Assembly: GCA_009746045.1 (NCBI GenBank) | Contig: RPFO01001921.1 | Span: forward strand, 1 to 64,000 | Direction of reading: 5' to 3' | Source of the DNA: Mesostigma viride | Lineage: Eukaryota; Streptophyta; Mesostigmatophyceae; Mesostigmatales; Mesostigmataceae | Length of the DNA: 64,000 nucleotides | Part shown: positions 21,462 through 33,248 of the stretch, piece by piece | Layout: each line of letters begins with the position of its first letter | How positions within the stretch are numbered: position 1 is the first letter of the stretch | The notes under the pieces: generated by a model | Told to the model about the DNA's origin: nothing | The model's database searches: none | What the model saw: the letters and a program-made list of their open reading frames with translations, nothing else | Position numbers and translations under genes: made by a program

Positions 21462-23147
21462 ATGTCGACCTCCGAGGCCGACATGAAGAATTCAAACGAT
21501 GGACAAAAGGATTCTGCCACGGAGCCGCGCTTTAAAATCCCCGTCGACTCTGAGCACAAGTCTCGGACCTTCAACATCCTGAATTTCAGCCACCCGCATT
21601 ACACCGCTTTCCATCTATCATGGACGTCATTCTTCGTCTGCTTCATCTCGACCTTCTCGTATGCCGCCTTCATGCAAACCATTCGCGAGGAGATGGGTTG
21701 CGTGAACAAGTTCGTCAGCGTCAAGAACGCCAACGGCACGATGGAGATGGTCGAATGGCACCGGGGCCTCAAGTGCCCGAACTGGGTTCTTAACAAGGCC
21801 GACATCGCCGACGCCGGCATCCTCGCGGTCTCGTCGACTGCAATTTTCCGCTTCCCAATCGGTTTCATCTGCGACCAGTATGGACCCAAGGTCGGCCAAG
21901 TCTTGTCGCTCGCCGTGTCCGGCATTTCCATTTTCCTGTCTGCCGCGATGACAGGCGCCACGACGCTGAAAGTTTGCCGATTTTTCACCGGCGTCGGCCT
22001 CGCCATCTTCGTCGTCAACCAGTACTGGATGTCGAGCATGTTCTCTCCTAAAGTCGTCGGCGTGGCCAACGCGACAGCCGCCGGGTGGGGCAACGCAGGG
22101 GGTGGCGTCACGCAAATCCTCATGCCCTTGGTGTTTGACGGCATCTCAAAGCACATCGGCCCTGCAAAGGCCTGGAGGGTTGCGTTCGTCATCCCAGGCT
22201 CCTTCCACGTTGTCGCCATCGTGATGACGCTTTTGTTCGGTCGTGACAACCCCGACGGCGACTACCGGACGCTCCAGCGAAAGGGTGTCCAAGTCAAGGA
22301 CACGTTCCGCACGCTGCTCAAGGCGGCCAGCCGCAACTACCGCACATGGGTGGTGGCGATGCTCTATGGCGCATCTTTTGGCATCGAGCTCACCGTCCTG
22401 AACTACATCCACACCTACTTCCATGACGTATTTGACATCAACAAGGTGACCGCTGGTTACTATGGGTCCACCTTTGGCCTCATGAATGTGTTCGCGCGCG
22501 CGTTTGGTGGCATGGGCAGCGATTATGCGTCCAAGAAGTTCGGCATGAAGGGCCGCCTGTGGGTGTGGTTCTGCCTGCTCCTGGGTGAGGGTGCATTCTG
22601 CATCGCGCTCGGCAAGTCAGACCACTCGCTGGGCGCGACCATTACCTTCTGCGTGCTCTTCTCCTGCTGCGTCCAGGCCGCCAACGGTGCCTGCTACGGT
22701 GTCGTGCCCTTCATCTCCAAGCGGTCCCTGGGTGTGGTCTCTGGGTTTGTGGGCGCGGGCGGGGCGGTGGGATCCATCATTACCCAGCTGGCCTTCTTCC
22801 GCCCCGACAACATCACCCCACAGGATGCCTTTGTGTACATGGGTATCTACGTGCTCTGCCTGTCTCTGCTGGTGCCCACGCTCTACTTCCCCCCCTGGGG
22901 AGGCATGTTCCGTGGCCCCCGCTACGGCGCGACCGAGGAGGAGTACTACCTGTCTGAGTACAGCGAGCAAGAGATTGCCGAGGGCAGGGCTGACGCTGCG
23001 CGCAAGTTTGCCAAGAACTCGGTGTCGGAGCGGGGGGCCAAGGCCGCGCTGCAGGCGCTCACCTCGGTCGCCATCGACGAGGCCGAGGGCCCGAAGCCAC
23101 CGGCCGCGGCGACCCAGCTGGCAACCCATCCCTGGACGGGGATCTAA
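21462..23147 (+). CDS. NRT2: High-affinity nitrate transporter, NRT2 family (MFS, NNP)
   Basis: A single uninterrupted frame of 561 residues, within the usual 500-560 range for NRT2. It is a proton-coupled nitrate (or nitrite) importer of the plasma membrane with about twelve membrane helices. Residues ~27-50 carry the family-typical PVDSEHK and HYTAFHLSWTSFF leading into helix 1. The nitrate/nitrite-porter signature AAGWGNAGGG is at residues 206-215, and the second glycine-rich motif GFVGAGGAVG is at 428-437. MKGRLWVWF and FARAFGGMGSD match conserved loops. The ~70-residue C-terminal tail is hydrophilic (EEEYYLSEYSEQEIAEGR). The ATG at 21462 gives the full N-terminus, and an ATG at 21483 is an alternative. 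GC-rich codon use differs from the surrounding repeats. Many NRT2 proteins need a NAR2 partner; none is seen here. Confidence 0.95.
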   Translation: MSTSEADMKNSNDGQKDSATEPRFKIPVDSEHKSRTFNILNFSHPHYTAFHLSWTSFFVCFISTFSYAAFMQTIREEMGCVNKFVSVKNANGTMEMVEWHRGLKCPNWVLNKADIADAGILAVSSTAIFRFPIGFICDQYGPKVGQVLSLAVSGISIFLSAAMTGATTLKVCRFFTGVGLAIFVVNQYWMSSMFSPKVVGVANATAAGWGNAGGGVTQILMPLVFDGISKHIGPAKAWRVAFVIPGSFHVVAIVMTLLFGRDNPDGDYRTLQRKGVQVKDTFRTLLKAASRNYRTWVVAMLYGASFGIELTVLNYIHTYFHDVFDINKVTAGYYGSTFGLMNVFARAFGGMGSDYASKKFGMKGRLWVWFCLLLGEGAFCIALGKSDHSLGATITFCVLFSCCVQAANGACYGVVPFISKRSLGVVSGFVGAGGAVGSIITQLAFFRPDNITPQDAFVYMGIYVLCLSLLVPTLYFPPWGGMFRGPRYGATEEEYYLSEYSEQEIAEGRADAARKFAKNSVSERGAKAALQALTSVAIDEAEGPKPPAAATQLATHPWTGI

Positions 23148-23763
23148 CTTCAAGAAGTGCCGGCCCCAGGGGATGGTGATCTGAAGTCAAAGTTTTTTGG
23201 GGCGGGGGAAGGGTTTTTTGGTGGGAGAAGTTTGTCCAAAATTTTTATTGAATTTTTTCATGGTGGTTCTTTCACTGTGCATACTGTCAAACACCACCCG
23301 GTTGGTCAAGCAACCTGCATGCATGTGCAGGCCTCCGTGTGCTGCTGTTCGGGCGTGACCCTGGGTTGGGAAACCTCCGAGCTTGGTCAAGGCCGCACGC
23401 GTTGGGGTTTTCATGTTTGCCCTTGTGGATGTATAGAGACCTCTGAGTTGTCTCACTTGAGAGACCTCTGTCGAGAGATGGCTGCCCGCTGTGGGAGTTT
23501 TTCCCATGTTTCCACATGAACTTGCTCCCACGGGGCCTAATTTTTCCGTCTCTCGATCCAGTTTTCCAACATTGTCCCCGAATTCAAGCCGTACGTAGTT
23601 CTTAGCATATCTCCTTGATTGTTCTTAGCATATCTCATGGCCTCGAGGCCATGATCTCATTTCAATGCCCCTCAGCCATATTTTTTGCCATACGTTGAGA
23701 AAGGCACATTCCCTGTTCAAGAGTCTTCCCACTGGGTAATGCACGAATGCAAGTAATTTGACT
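23148..23763. other. Downstream of NRT2; no gene
   Basis: Probable 3' UTR and intergenic DNA. It is T- and G-rich just after the stop, and nothing is recognised in it. Confidence 0.4.
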
Positions 23764-23895
23764 GCCAATTTTACCCCGACAGCATCGAGCCCAGTTCTCA
23801 AATTCTCAAGTTCTCGGAGGGCGCCGCCCGAGATTAAATAAGAGGTACCTTGAAATTAAATAAGAGGCATGCCTCTATCCAGATATATTTTTGGA

Positions 23896-24367
23896 GGCGA
23901 GTTTCTATTGGCGTTAAGTTGTAGTATTGTACGACAACGTGTCAGGCCGTTTAATTTATTTCGACTTCTACATTTTCACCGCTTGGTCAAAAAAGGATCA
24001 CTTATATCAAGGAAACAACAAAGATCACTTATATACCCGACTTCTCCGTAAAATCTCATCGACCGGGTTTCGAAACAACCCACGAACGCCGTAGATGCAG
24101 ATCCAACGGAGCAAACAACGTCACGACCGACGCGGCACCAAATAGTCTCCAAGGTTCCTTTTCTGCGAGCGATTTTACAACGTACGTCGCGCCGCGTCGT
24201 GTACCCAAGCCCTTTTCTGAACATGAGATCCAAAATCCGCTTGCCAGACCGGGAACTCCGTCCAATACCGTCGTGCATTGAATTGAATTAGAACATAACT
24301 CCTTCTTTCCGTCACCCTTGACATGTTTTCGTACAATACTACAAATTAACGCCAATAGAAATTCGCG
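23896..24367. mobile_element. Nested MITE-like inverted repeat, ~470 bp
   Basis: The arms at 23896-23948 and 24315-24367 are reverse complements of ~50 bp, including TTCTATTGGCGTTAA and GTAGTATTGTACGA. The two arms translate to the same peptide in opposite directions (GGEFLLALSCSIV; GREFLLALICSIV). It sits within the larger element. Confidence 0.75.
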
Positions 24368-24377
24368 TCCGAACATA

Positions 24378-24489
24378 TCAAGGAGACAACCAGCGCAGGC
24401 CAGAAATCGGGAGAATCCAGACCATGGTAGCTCGAGCCTGCCGTTATCTTGTCCGCGTGTTCGAGTCGTTCAGGATGATGAATATGAAT
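24378..24489 (+). repeat. ~110-bp dispersed repeat, copy 2
   Basis: Nearly identical to 17388-17498; begins TCAAGGAGACAACCAGCGCA and ends near TCAGGATGATGAATATGAA. It starts a few bases after the nested MITE-like element. Confidence 0.85.
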
Positions 24490-25595
24490 GGTGATGGAAA
24501 TGTGTATCCGTGTGCATTGAAATTATGGCTGGCTTACGTGTAGAGCGACTAGATGACCTAGACGGTGGGGCCGGAAACAGCATGCGTGATCAGGGCGTGT
24601 GTTTCGAGCCTAGCTGGCCGGGAGTGTCTAGTGGTGAGCACCATTGCTGCGATCGCTCTCCCACCATTTACGAGGAAATACCCGCAAATGGAAAACCACT
24701 GAAAAGGTAGCTAGTCAGTCATCACGTTAGCCATGCCATGATTCCAAACGTCCAAGAACTGCACACGGTGTAAAGGCAAAAAGCCGGAGGACATCACTTT
24801 CAAATGTGCGGCGGGAACCAAAAGCCCGCGGATGCCAGAAAACATCGTGTTGCTGCAGCGACGCGACGATGTGGACAACGAATCCAGTGCCAAGCTCGGA
24901 ACGGCCGCAAAGGAGATCTGGCATCACAGGGTTCAGATGTGCGGAGATACTATGCGATCCAGCCGGTCCACGACCTGTTTGTAGAGCTAAAACATATATA
25001 TCACGTTTCGAGACTGAACAAGTCTCGAGTGGACACGTGTGTAGTACTCCTACACACAGATCTCGAGTGATTTTTCTAGTACCAAATCCGAAAGGCTTGC
25101 ACCACTCCCCGGAAACGAGAACTTTTGCGGATGACTGTAGGTGTAAGTTGGCGATGCCATGGTAACCGGAGACGTCCGTCCTATAGTCAGCGAAAGTTGG
25201 TGCGAGAGGTCCCCAGTTCGATTCCGGTCGGATTCATTAATTTGCAGATCGCGTTTTTCCGCGTTTTCCGCGGCCCGGCACTGAACGCAAATGGTTTTCA
25301 CCTTTGCGGAGTGCCTGATCAGAATATATATCGATAGGGCTATTAGGTTCCTCCCGTTAGGAGTTTCCATTGGTCTTATCGTAGTATAGAGATTTGACAT
25401 GGCTCTGTATAGAGGTTTATAGCTGGGCGTTTGCTTTGGTTTGAGTGATTTCACTCTGCTGTAAGTAATTATATTATTAATTATATATCGATAGAGTCAT
25501 GCCTCTTATTTAATTTCAAGGTACCTCTTAATTAATCTCGGCCCCCGTCTCTGAGAGTTTGAGAATTGAGAACCAGAAGCCAATTTTACCCCGAC

Positions 25596-26067
25596 TTGTA
25601 TATTTATTTATAACAGTCTGTATAAAAATGTGAAGGCCTGTTACCTCTGAAAGCGCTGCATGTCTGGTGAGGGTTTACTCTCAGTAAAACAATTGATATA
25701 TCGATCCAATTTGCAACGTAATTTTGTGCATGGATGCACAATTAATGTCATTACAATTGGGTCACCTAACTGGGTCACGTGGGACGTGGATGCCAGTATA
25801 CAGAGTCCGCCCAACTCTGGCTTGTCACTGGAAGCGCGGGCGGTGGGGCTTATGATCATCAAGCAATTGGTTTGCACATAATTAGTAATGAGGATTTGTT
25901 ACTACCCTGAGACGAGCCACGAGCCACGAGCCACGAGGTAGCCATGGCTGACGGCGGCGCTCATAACTTTCACGTTTGAGCACCGAATTTAGTCGTGAAT
26001 ATCACAATCGCTTCGTCTTTCTAAGACGCACATGCTGATATAATTTTCCGACGCTATTACGCAGTAT
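25596..26067. other. No recognised gene
   Basis: Contains a short triplication of GAGCCAC (25915-25935). No ORF has recognisable content. It may include the 5' UTR of the following ORF1. Confidence 0.3.
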
Positions 26068-27535
26068 ATGGCGCACAAACGCGCCTCGACGCAACGCAGC
26101 CTGGCGGCTGCGCTCGGCAATGAAAATACGTCTGCAGCTCCAGCTGCAGCTTCGCCCTCAGGTCCGGCAGGCAGCAGTGACACTAGTCGCGCACTGGTGG
26201 TCGCCCAGCACCCTCCCGGGCTTCATGCCTCGCCCTCAGCCTCACCCGAGCCCAAACGCAGCCGCCCAACCGAATATAGCTGGTCTGAGTACGACTTTGA
26301 CGTTGACGAGTTATTTTCCACCTTCGACGTCAACAGACCCGGCTATTTCAACAAGGCACACATCCGGATACTGGAGCTCCTGTTTTATGGGTCGTATGCC
26401 TCCCTCATCATTCTTGACCTGTGCCAGCGCCTCCAACGCCACAAATGCTTCCGCAGCCAGTCTGACGGCCATTTTCAGCTGAGTCCGCGCAGCTGACCTG
26501 TCTGACTGGTCGCGACCGCGCCTTCAGCTTGCCGCCCTCTTTTCCATCCTTCAGCGTGCTTCCGCGGACCTCTGGCAACCCGTCCCTTTGACCGAATTCA
26601 GCTTCCTCACCCACCTCCACGCAGCCATCTCACAGCACGTGACGCCCCTAGCTGCAGATGTGGCAGCTGTGGGTCGCACGCTGGCTGCTGAGCTCCCCAC
26701 CATCCCCACCGCCACCGCCACCCTCCTCGCCTCCACCCCCCCGGCCCCCCCCCTCCGCCTCCACCGACTCCATCACCGCCCAGCTCCGCGACATTGACCA
26801 GCGCCTTAAGGATAATGCAATCGCCATCGAGGTCCTACAAAACACCGCCCGGGCCTCGCCGCCCAGGCGGTGAAGGACATTGCCGCCAAGCCAGCCCCGG
26901 CTGGCCTGGCCGGCGATGCTCCTCCCATCCCGACCTGGGCGGACATGCTTAAGCAGCACGCCATCTCCACCATGCACCTCCGCCGTTGCAGCACAGCTCC
27001 AGCAGCAGACGCTCGACCTCCCGTCCGCGAGGAGGCCGAGCTCGCCAAGCGCAGCCTCAACGTCATTGTCAAGAACTTCGACATGGAGGAAGGTGAGAAT
27101 TCCGAGAAGCTTGCGCGTACGTTTGAGAGAGAAATTCTTAGTCGCATGGGCCTTCCTGGTGAGATCGAGCTGGTCGCCCACCGGTCGCCTTCCGCCCCGC
27201 GCGCGCCGGGGTAAGGCAGGGGCGCCCCCGCTACTTCTCACCTTTAAGAACCCGGCGGACAAGATTTCCTTCCTCACTGACGCGGTGACGCCGCAAGCGG
27301 CTCGAGAAGACTCACTTCACCCTTGACGACGACTTGACCCTGGCGCAGCAATAACGGCGACGGGAGCTATGGCCGACCTACCTCCAGCTCCGGCAGACCA
27401 AGGCGGTGCAGCCGGTGTACTGGAAGGGGGCGGCCATCTACGTCGGCCACAAGCCCTGGCATGCGACCCCCGCGGCCCCAACGACTCCAGACGCCCCAGC
27501 TCGATCAGGGGAATACAGCAGCAGTAGTGTAGAAT
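26068..27535 (+). pseudogene. LINE-type ORF1, frameshifted
   Basis: Starts MAHKRASTQRSL at an ATG. The protein continues across at least three frames: 26068-26496, ~26580-26800, 26870-27214 and ~27210-27530. Late pieces read RSLNVIVKNFDMEE, EREILSRMGLPGEIELVAHR, PLLLTFKNPADKISFL, then FTLDDDLTLAQQ, a stop, and RRRELWPTYLQL with VYWKGAAIYVGHKPW. This matches the ORF1 layout of an RRM-like domain plus C-terminal domain and is the same family as 14403-14751. Several frameshifts and a stop show it is inactive. Confidence 0.6.
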
Positions 27536-27995
27536 AGATTATTAGACCGTGGCCATGTACATGTAAGCCTCCTATAGGCTCTACACCAGCTGATTCACGA
27601 GTATTATTTAGCCATATACATACACGTGCGACTATGATGTGCCGCACTCCAGATGATGCCTATATAGCAATTTATTTAGTTATGCTGTGCCCATGCAGAG
27701 AGCTGCTCTCTGCTGAGATGCCACGCTCTAGGCTCTTGTATAGCTATATGCTGATCTTCACCCCCATGACAGGCTCCCCCTTAGCTGGGCATAGCTTGAT
27801 AGATCATGGGGATGCAGGTGCCATGGTGCACCTAGAGCAAGTGTCGTTTACATTCGATCCCACCCTTGCAGGAAGTAGCTTAGAATGTATTATAGGCCAT
27901 ATGCCCCTTCTCAAGGGCTATGTGCTACATATACTCCCAACGGAGTTACGTTCCTAATTAATTAATTAATTTGTTACTTATTAATTAATTAATGA
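27536..27995 (+). mobile_element. LINE 3' UTR with stem-loop and (TTAA) tail
   Basis: About 420 bp of non-coding DNA ends with ACTCCCAACGGAGT and (TTAA)n at 27955-27993, interrupted by TTGTTACTTA. The ORF1-UTR-tail order repeats the 14403-15178 element, with no ORF2 between. Confidence 0.65.
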
Positions 27996-27999
27996 GGAT

Positions 28000-28545
28000 T
28001 TGTACGCTGATTTGCCCTATGTCCCCCACATTATTAGGCGCAGGCGCCTGGGCCTAGCCGGGCACCTGGCCCGCACAGATCAGGAAGACACATCGCATAC
28101 GGACTTGCTGGCACCAAGCCCGCTCAGCCTGGGCGATATGTCCTCACCTGGCGTGCCCCAGGCCGCGCGCGGCAGGGCCGCCACCCGCGTGGACTTTTCG
28201 TGATAGACTCGGCATGGACATGTGCTACACTAGACGTGACGGGCTCACACCCGGGCAGCCTCCTGGTTTGTCTGTAATAATATGGAGGCGGATGGTATAC
28301 GCAACCTGATAGATGGCAACTTGGCAAGTAGTGATGAAGGAGACTACCCCCAAGTCTGTGGGGGCTCCGCGTGTGACCGCGTATGGCATTCATAGTGATT
28401 CGGGCCGCGGTGCCCAGTGCCCACACCCCTGTAACTAGGACCTAGATAGCTTACACCATCCATTCCATCCCATGTTCCCCTCCCACTGAGGACTTATGCT
28501 CACGTGACGCCGTCACGTGTCTATTAGTTAATTAATTAATCATCA
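28000..28545 (+). pseudogene. LINE ORF2 C-terminus and 3' end
   Basis: A short frame reads VPHIIRRRRLGLAGHLARTD, matching the RR.LGL.GHLAR motif near the end of many LINE ORF2 proteins. 28385-28545 is the 3' end block with CACGTGAC..GTCACGTG hairpin and a TTAATTAAT tail. It is found in reverse at 15711-15870. Confidence 0.6.
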
Positions 28546-28689
28546 AGCAAACGGCCATCGGCCTCCCCGCTGGATCGACCACCCCACCCCCCCTCCTCCT
28601 GCTGGACGGCAGCCCCGTCCCCCCGGCGACTTGCTTCAACTAGCTCCTTGGCAGCTGGCTCCCCTCCACGGCCGACGACATCAACACCC

Positions 28690-29230
28690 GGACACAAGGA
28701 GGACCTGTACCTAGGCATGCCACTTATCACCATGGCACCATCAAGCAGCGTCGCCTGCAGCTAGTAGAGCACTTAGCTTGCACCAACCAGGTAGACACCC
28801 CACGTGGCCCCTCCGCAGGCCGGCTGCGCCCCGCTCAGCCGGGCAGGCACCTCCTCACGTGGGCCGGGCCCAGCCCGGTTATAGACGCCGCAAGGCCCGC
28901 AGGAATCGGACGGCGCCCTTGCTCGCCTGCGGTACGACGCGGCAGTCGGTGCCGACCACCTAGTGTCAAAACTACGGCGATGGTGATTGGGGCCTCCAGC
29001 AGTAGCCCACCGCTGCCGCGCCTGCTCGACGGGACGGCGGCCCCGTTCCGCGATCGCTTCAAACTGTTGGGGAGCATGCTCCTTGACACCGGTCGCCGAC
29101 GATGTGGACCGATCCGCATCGGCCTGGCCTGGGCTCCGACAGGTCCTGAACGTAGCCGGTTTTCCAAGCGTAGGTCATTAGAGTCTTTGTATCAGGGTAT
29201 GCCTCGTATTTCGGACGAGCGAGATTAGGC
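28690..29230 (+). pseudogene. LINE ORF2 C-terminal fragment
   Basis: 28690-28905 is ~85% identical by eye to 47810-48015 and encodes DLYLGMPLIT followed by IKQRRLQLVEHLA in shifted frames. It is 5'-truncated and frameshifted. 28910-29230 has no recognised domain. Confidence 0.55.
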
Positions 29231-29715
29231 AGCGTAGGATAGCACTTGTAGGACACGTTGCTCGCACCAGCCGGCAGGTCTGTCCGGCCCCCCCTGCAGC
29301 CATACCGTTATCCCGCGGCCATTTGTAGTTAGGGTTGCAGATGCAATTAGGGTTGGATAGGTAATGGGTAGGCTACTGGTTTTTGATATAATTTTACTGG
29401 CACAAGGGCCTGAGGTGGTCCAACAGCCAGCAGAACTGCCTAAAAGTCGAGAGAATGGGCCTGAAAGCGCCTTGACCAGTGTAAAATTTCTGATCTGAAA
29501 ACTATATCAAATATCATTCACAGATAAGGACTATGACAGCAGCCCTGGTGTCCATACTCATGGCTGGCCCAGTGCACCTCCTACTAGGGCCCACATGCAG
29601 GGACTGATCTGCCAACAAGCAGTGGTAACCATCATGTTCTGGGAGAAGTAAATGCATGGTCACAATGGGTCTGGCGCAGGTAAGGGGGCCCCAACTAGCA
29701 ATTAACACTAGGAGT
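29231..29715. other. No recognised gene
   Basis: Mixed-composition sequence without a convincing ORF or repeat. Confidence 0.3.
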
Positions 29716-30225
29716 TAATTTTACGGGGCGTAAACGCCCCGGTTGAGGTTACCGGGGCGGTTACTGGCCAGTAACCATGTACGTTTAAGGTTACCGGCCA
29801 GGTTACCGGCCGGTAACCTTAAACGCGACAGACTAAATACCGGCCGGTAGTGGTTACCGGGCGGTAATAGTTACCGGAACGTTTACTGGGCGGTAACTTT
29901 TACCGGAGCCGTAATCATGCCCGTAACCTATCTGGGTTACGGTCATGGTTACGGCCCAAGTAGAAGTTACCGGGCGGTAAACTGGCATGGTTACGGGACC
30001 AGTTCTGAGAACCGGGATGGGTTACCGGCATGGTTACGGGACCAGTTCTGATAACCGGGCCTGGCTACTGGCCTGGTTACGGGTCCGTCAACCGTCCCGT
30101 AACCTGCAGTAGTTACGGCCCAGTAGTTGACCCTGGCTACTGCGGTGGTTACGGGGCCGGTTATGCCCCAGTAATAATAGTAACCCATGCCTGCAACGCA
30201 GCCTGTCCGGGTTATGGCCCCGAAT
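29716..30225. repeat. GGTTAC/GTAACC-rich degenerate cluster 1
   Basis: Roughly 40 copies of GTTAC or GTAAC occur in ~500 bp, usually as GGTTACCGG, GGTTACGG or GTAACC with GGCC-type spacers, on both strands. The spacing is irregular, so this is not a simple tandem repeat. Similar clusters lie at 41330-41635 and 47400-47530. Confidence 0.75.
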
Positions 30226-30960
30226 TCTAAAATGCATTGACCCCGGCTATGGTGAGTGGCTTGCATGATATGGTGCTTTTCAAGATGCATTTTTGAATTA
30301 GGCATTTCATTAAAATGTTTAAGAAGTCATTAATAATCAATTGCACGAATCACTTCCATCCGATGTTGTCAACGTGGGCTTCATGATGAAATCGTGGAGA
30401 TGACGCACATGAAGTTCACGGAACATCTTAGGTAATAAATTAAGCCGTTACGGCAGTAGAACCTTGGCCGATGAGGGTGGCGTCTTGAAGCTGTTGTCAC
30501 CCTCAAGTCCGCTCGGCCAGGGGTAATCGCCCATGTTGATTTGAAAGGTACCGCCGTCCATATGGCGGCTCCGCTTTTGGTGCGAGTTGACCAACTTCCC
30601 GTCTTAATCATTCCGGATTGCCTGCAGTTCATTCCGCCTTTGTCCAAGTAAGACAGCAACTGTCACGCACTCATAGAAAACGCAAAATGCCCCGAATGCA
30701 GTTACGGCCATACGGTAGCGAGGAATAGCAGTTGAAATTTCTAGTACACAGGCAACTACTAGTAAGAAAAGGGACGATGCGTGCACCACCACCAATACGT
30801 ACGTGCATCCCTCTCTTGAAAATGACAGCATCTTCCATGCCGTCCAAGAAAAACGCAACGTATTTAACATGAACCCGAATGCAGTTACGGTCGTAGACTA
30901 GTGAGGACTGGCAGCTGAAAGTTCTAGTTGATGGGCTGAGAATAAGGAAAAAAATGATGC
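30226..30960. other. No gene; diverged duplication near the end
   Basis: 30670-30800 and 30845-30960 share CGAATGCAGTTACGG and GCAGYTGAAA.TTCTAGT. They look like a diverged ~175-bp tandem duplication. The rest has nothing recognised. Confidence 0.45.
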
Positions 30961-32225
30961 GTGCACCCACCTAACCTATTACGTCCCTCCCATGGCAAGG
31001 AACCAGCAAAACCACCCACATACCCTGTTGTGTCCCTCCCTTGACAAGGAACAAGCACGTGCACATGCCCCACCCCACATGCATGCCTCCCTTGACAAGA
31101 ATCGAACGGGCACGTGCACCCACCTACCCTATGTGCAGCCCTCCTTTGACAAGGAACAAGCACGTGCACATGCCTACCCCACATGCATGCCTCCCTTGAC
31201 AAGAATCGAACGAGCACGTGCACCCACCCACCCTGTGTGCACCCCTCCTTTGACAAGGACAAGCACATGAACTCACCTACACTACGCGCGTCCCTCCCTT
31301 GACAAGGAATAGGCACGTGCACATGCCTACCCCACATCCATGCCTCCCCTGACCAGTAACAAGCACGTGCACCCACCTACCCTACGTGCATCCCTCCTGT
31401 GACATGGAACAAGCACGTGCACCCACCAACCCTATGTACGTGCCTCTTGACAAGCAACAAGCACGTGCACCCACCTACCCTAAGTGCCCCCCTCCTTCGA
31501 CAAGGAACACGCATGTGCACTCACCTACCGTACGTGAATCCCTCCCTTGGCAAGGACCAAGCACGTGCACCCACCTACCCGATGTCCGCCCCTCCCTTGA
31601 TAAGGTACAAGCATGCCCACCCACCTACCCTACCTGCATCCCTCCCTTGACATGGAACAACCATGTGCACATTCCTACTCCACATGCCCCCCTCCTTTGA
31701 CAAGGAACAAGCATGTGCACTCATCTACCGTACGTGCATCCCTCCCTTGACAAGGAACAAGCAAGCCCACCCACCTACCCTACCTGCATCCCTCCCTTGA
31801 CATGAAACAAGCACGTGCACATGCCTACCCCACATGCATGCCTCCCTTGACAAGGAACGAGCACGTGCACCCACCCACCCTGTGTGCACCCCTCCTTTGA
31901 CAAGGAACAAGCACATGAACTCACCTACACTACGTGCGTCCCTCCCTTGACAAGGAATAAGCACGTGCACATGCCTACCCCACATCCATGCCTCCCCTGA
32001 CCAGTAACAAGCACGTGCACTCACCTACCCTACGTATGTGCCTCTTGACAAGGACCAAGCTCGTGCACCCACCTACCATACGTGAATCCCTCCCTTGACA
32101 AGGTACACGCATGCCCACCCACCTACCCTACGTGGGCCCCTCCCTTGATAAGGTACAAGCATGACCAGCCACCTACCCCGCGAGCCTCCCTACTTTGACA
32201 AGGAACAAGCACGTGGGCCCGCTAG
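30961..32225. repeat. ~50-bp minisatellite, about 25 copies
   Basis: The degenerate unit is built from CAAGGAACAAGCACGTGCAC, CCACCTACCCTACGTGCATC and CCTCCCTTGA. Copies differ by substitutions and small indels, and blocks of several units appear duplicated (31030-31330 versus 31795-32000). Open frames are repeat artefacts. Confidence 0.9.
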
Positions 32226-33245
32226 CATGGCAGCAAGGAAGACATTACCCTAACATGGCATGGCCAAAGCAAAAGAGACAGAGAAGTCAATGGAGAGAGA
32301 GCTCCTAAGAACTCCTAGTAAAATTGGAAACCATGGAGGGCAAAAAACGTTCAACAACTTACGATGGGCATCGGCACATACAGAGAAGCCCAGGTGTGCC
32401 AGGTGTAAAATAAGCGAGATTGAAGTGTCGCCTACCTCGTGGGAGACTTTTGGTATCTGGTAAACAATGAAAGCGAGTGGAAAGATGGACAACGTGAAAA
32501 TAACATACAATCGACTGCAATGCATGCAAAGAGGACAGAGTCAGTAATAAAGCGCGCTGCATTCAGGCAGCGCTGAGCAATTGAACGGTGAACAATTTCA
32601 TCCGGAACGCATTGTCTACGCGACTCGATGCGACTAAACGTGGCATGCATACGCGGTCGCTGACTGAAGACATTGTGTACCTGGCTCAGCAAGGTGCGCT
32701 TGCAGCCGCTTTCTTAAATATGCCGCAGGCGCACGATGTAACGAATTGAAGTTTGCATGTAGTAACAAAGGCAAGAAAAGCGGTGTAGCTGGCTACCGAC
32801 TACGCCATAGTAAGCTGTATCGGAGTTGGCGCTGCCGATGGCTGGAAACGGATGACCGAATCATGCTAAACTGGGGCTCCAAAAGGGCTTGTCATGCATC
32901 CTAGTGCGCCTTTTGCTTTTTTTTCTTCAAGCATCGTGAGCATGCGGGTTTAGGGGGGCGCTTATTCTTTCACCACTATCAGTCGGCTGGACTGCAATCG
33001 GCATAGCCAGCGCAAGGTGATGCAGGGCAGGCAAACTTTACCAGCTCGTTCAAGGCTCGTTGATGAAATTCAAACATCTAGGCGGCGCGTCTGCAACGGC
33101 TCATCGCAATTCGAATTCGCAAGCAGAACCCTCGTTACACGTGGCGCATGCAGAGATCTGCTTCGGGCGGCTTGGCGTATCTCACTGCGTCGTGACTCGA
33201 GTACATGTAGATAGTCAGCCTAGTTAGTACTCTGGGGGCCTCGAG
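32226..33245. other. No recognised gene
   Basis: Unique-looking sequence with several short ORFs but no recognisable domain, RNA or repeat. Confidence 0.3.
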
Positions 33246-33248
33246 TTC

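Larger units (their letters stand above)
23764..25595. mobile_element. Inverted-repeat element with 17-bp flanking direct repeat
   Basis: The 17-mer GCCAATTTTACCCCGAC flanks the block at 23764-23780 and 25579-25595, like a target-site duplication. Inner arms at ~23790-23878 and ~25488-25575 are reverse complements; both include GAGGTACCTTGAAATTAAAT and CTCAA/TTCTC tracts. No transposase ORF is present, so it is non-autonomous. It contains a nested inverted-repeat element and a copy of the 17388 repeat. Confidence 0.75.

Noticed and set aside
25125-25245. Possible tRNA gene with A-box-like TAGGTGTAAGTTGG and B-box-like AGTTCGATTCC
   Set aside because: Acceptor and T stems do not pair properly; at most a tRNA-derived SINE remnant.
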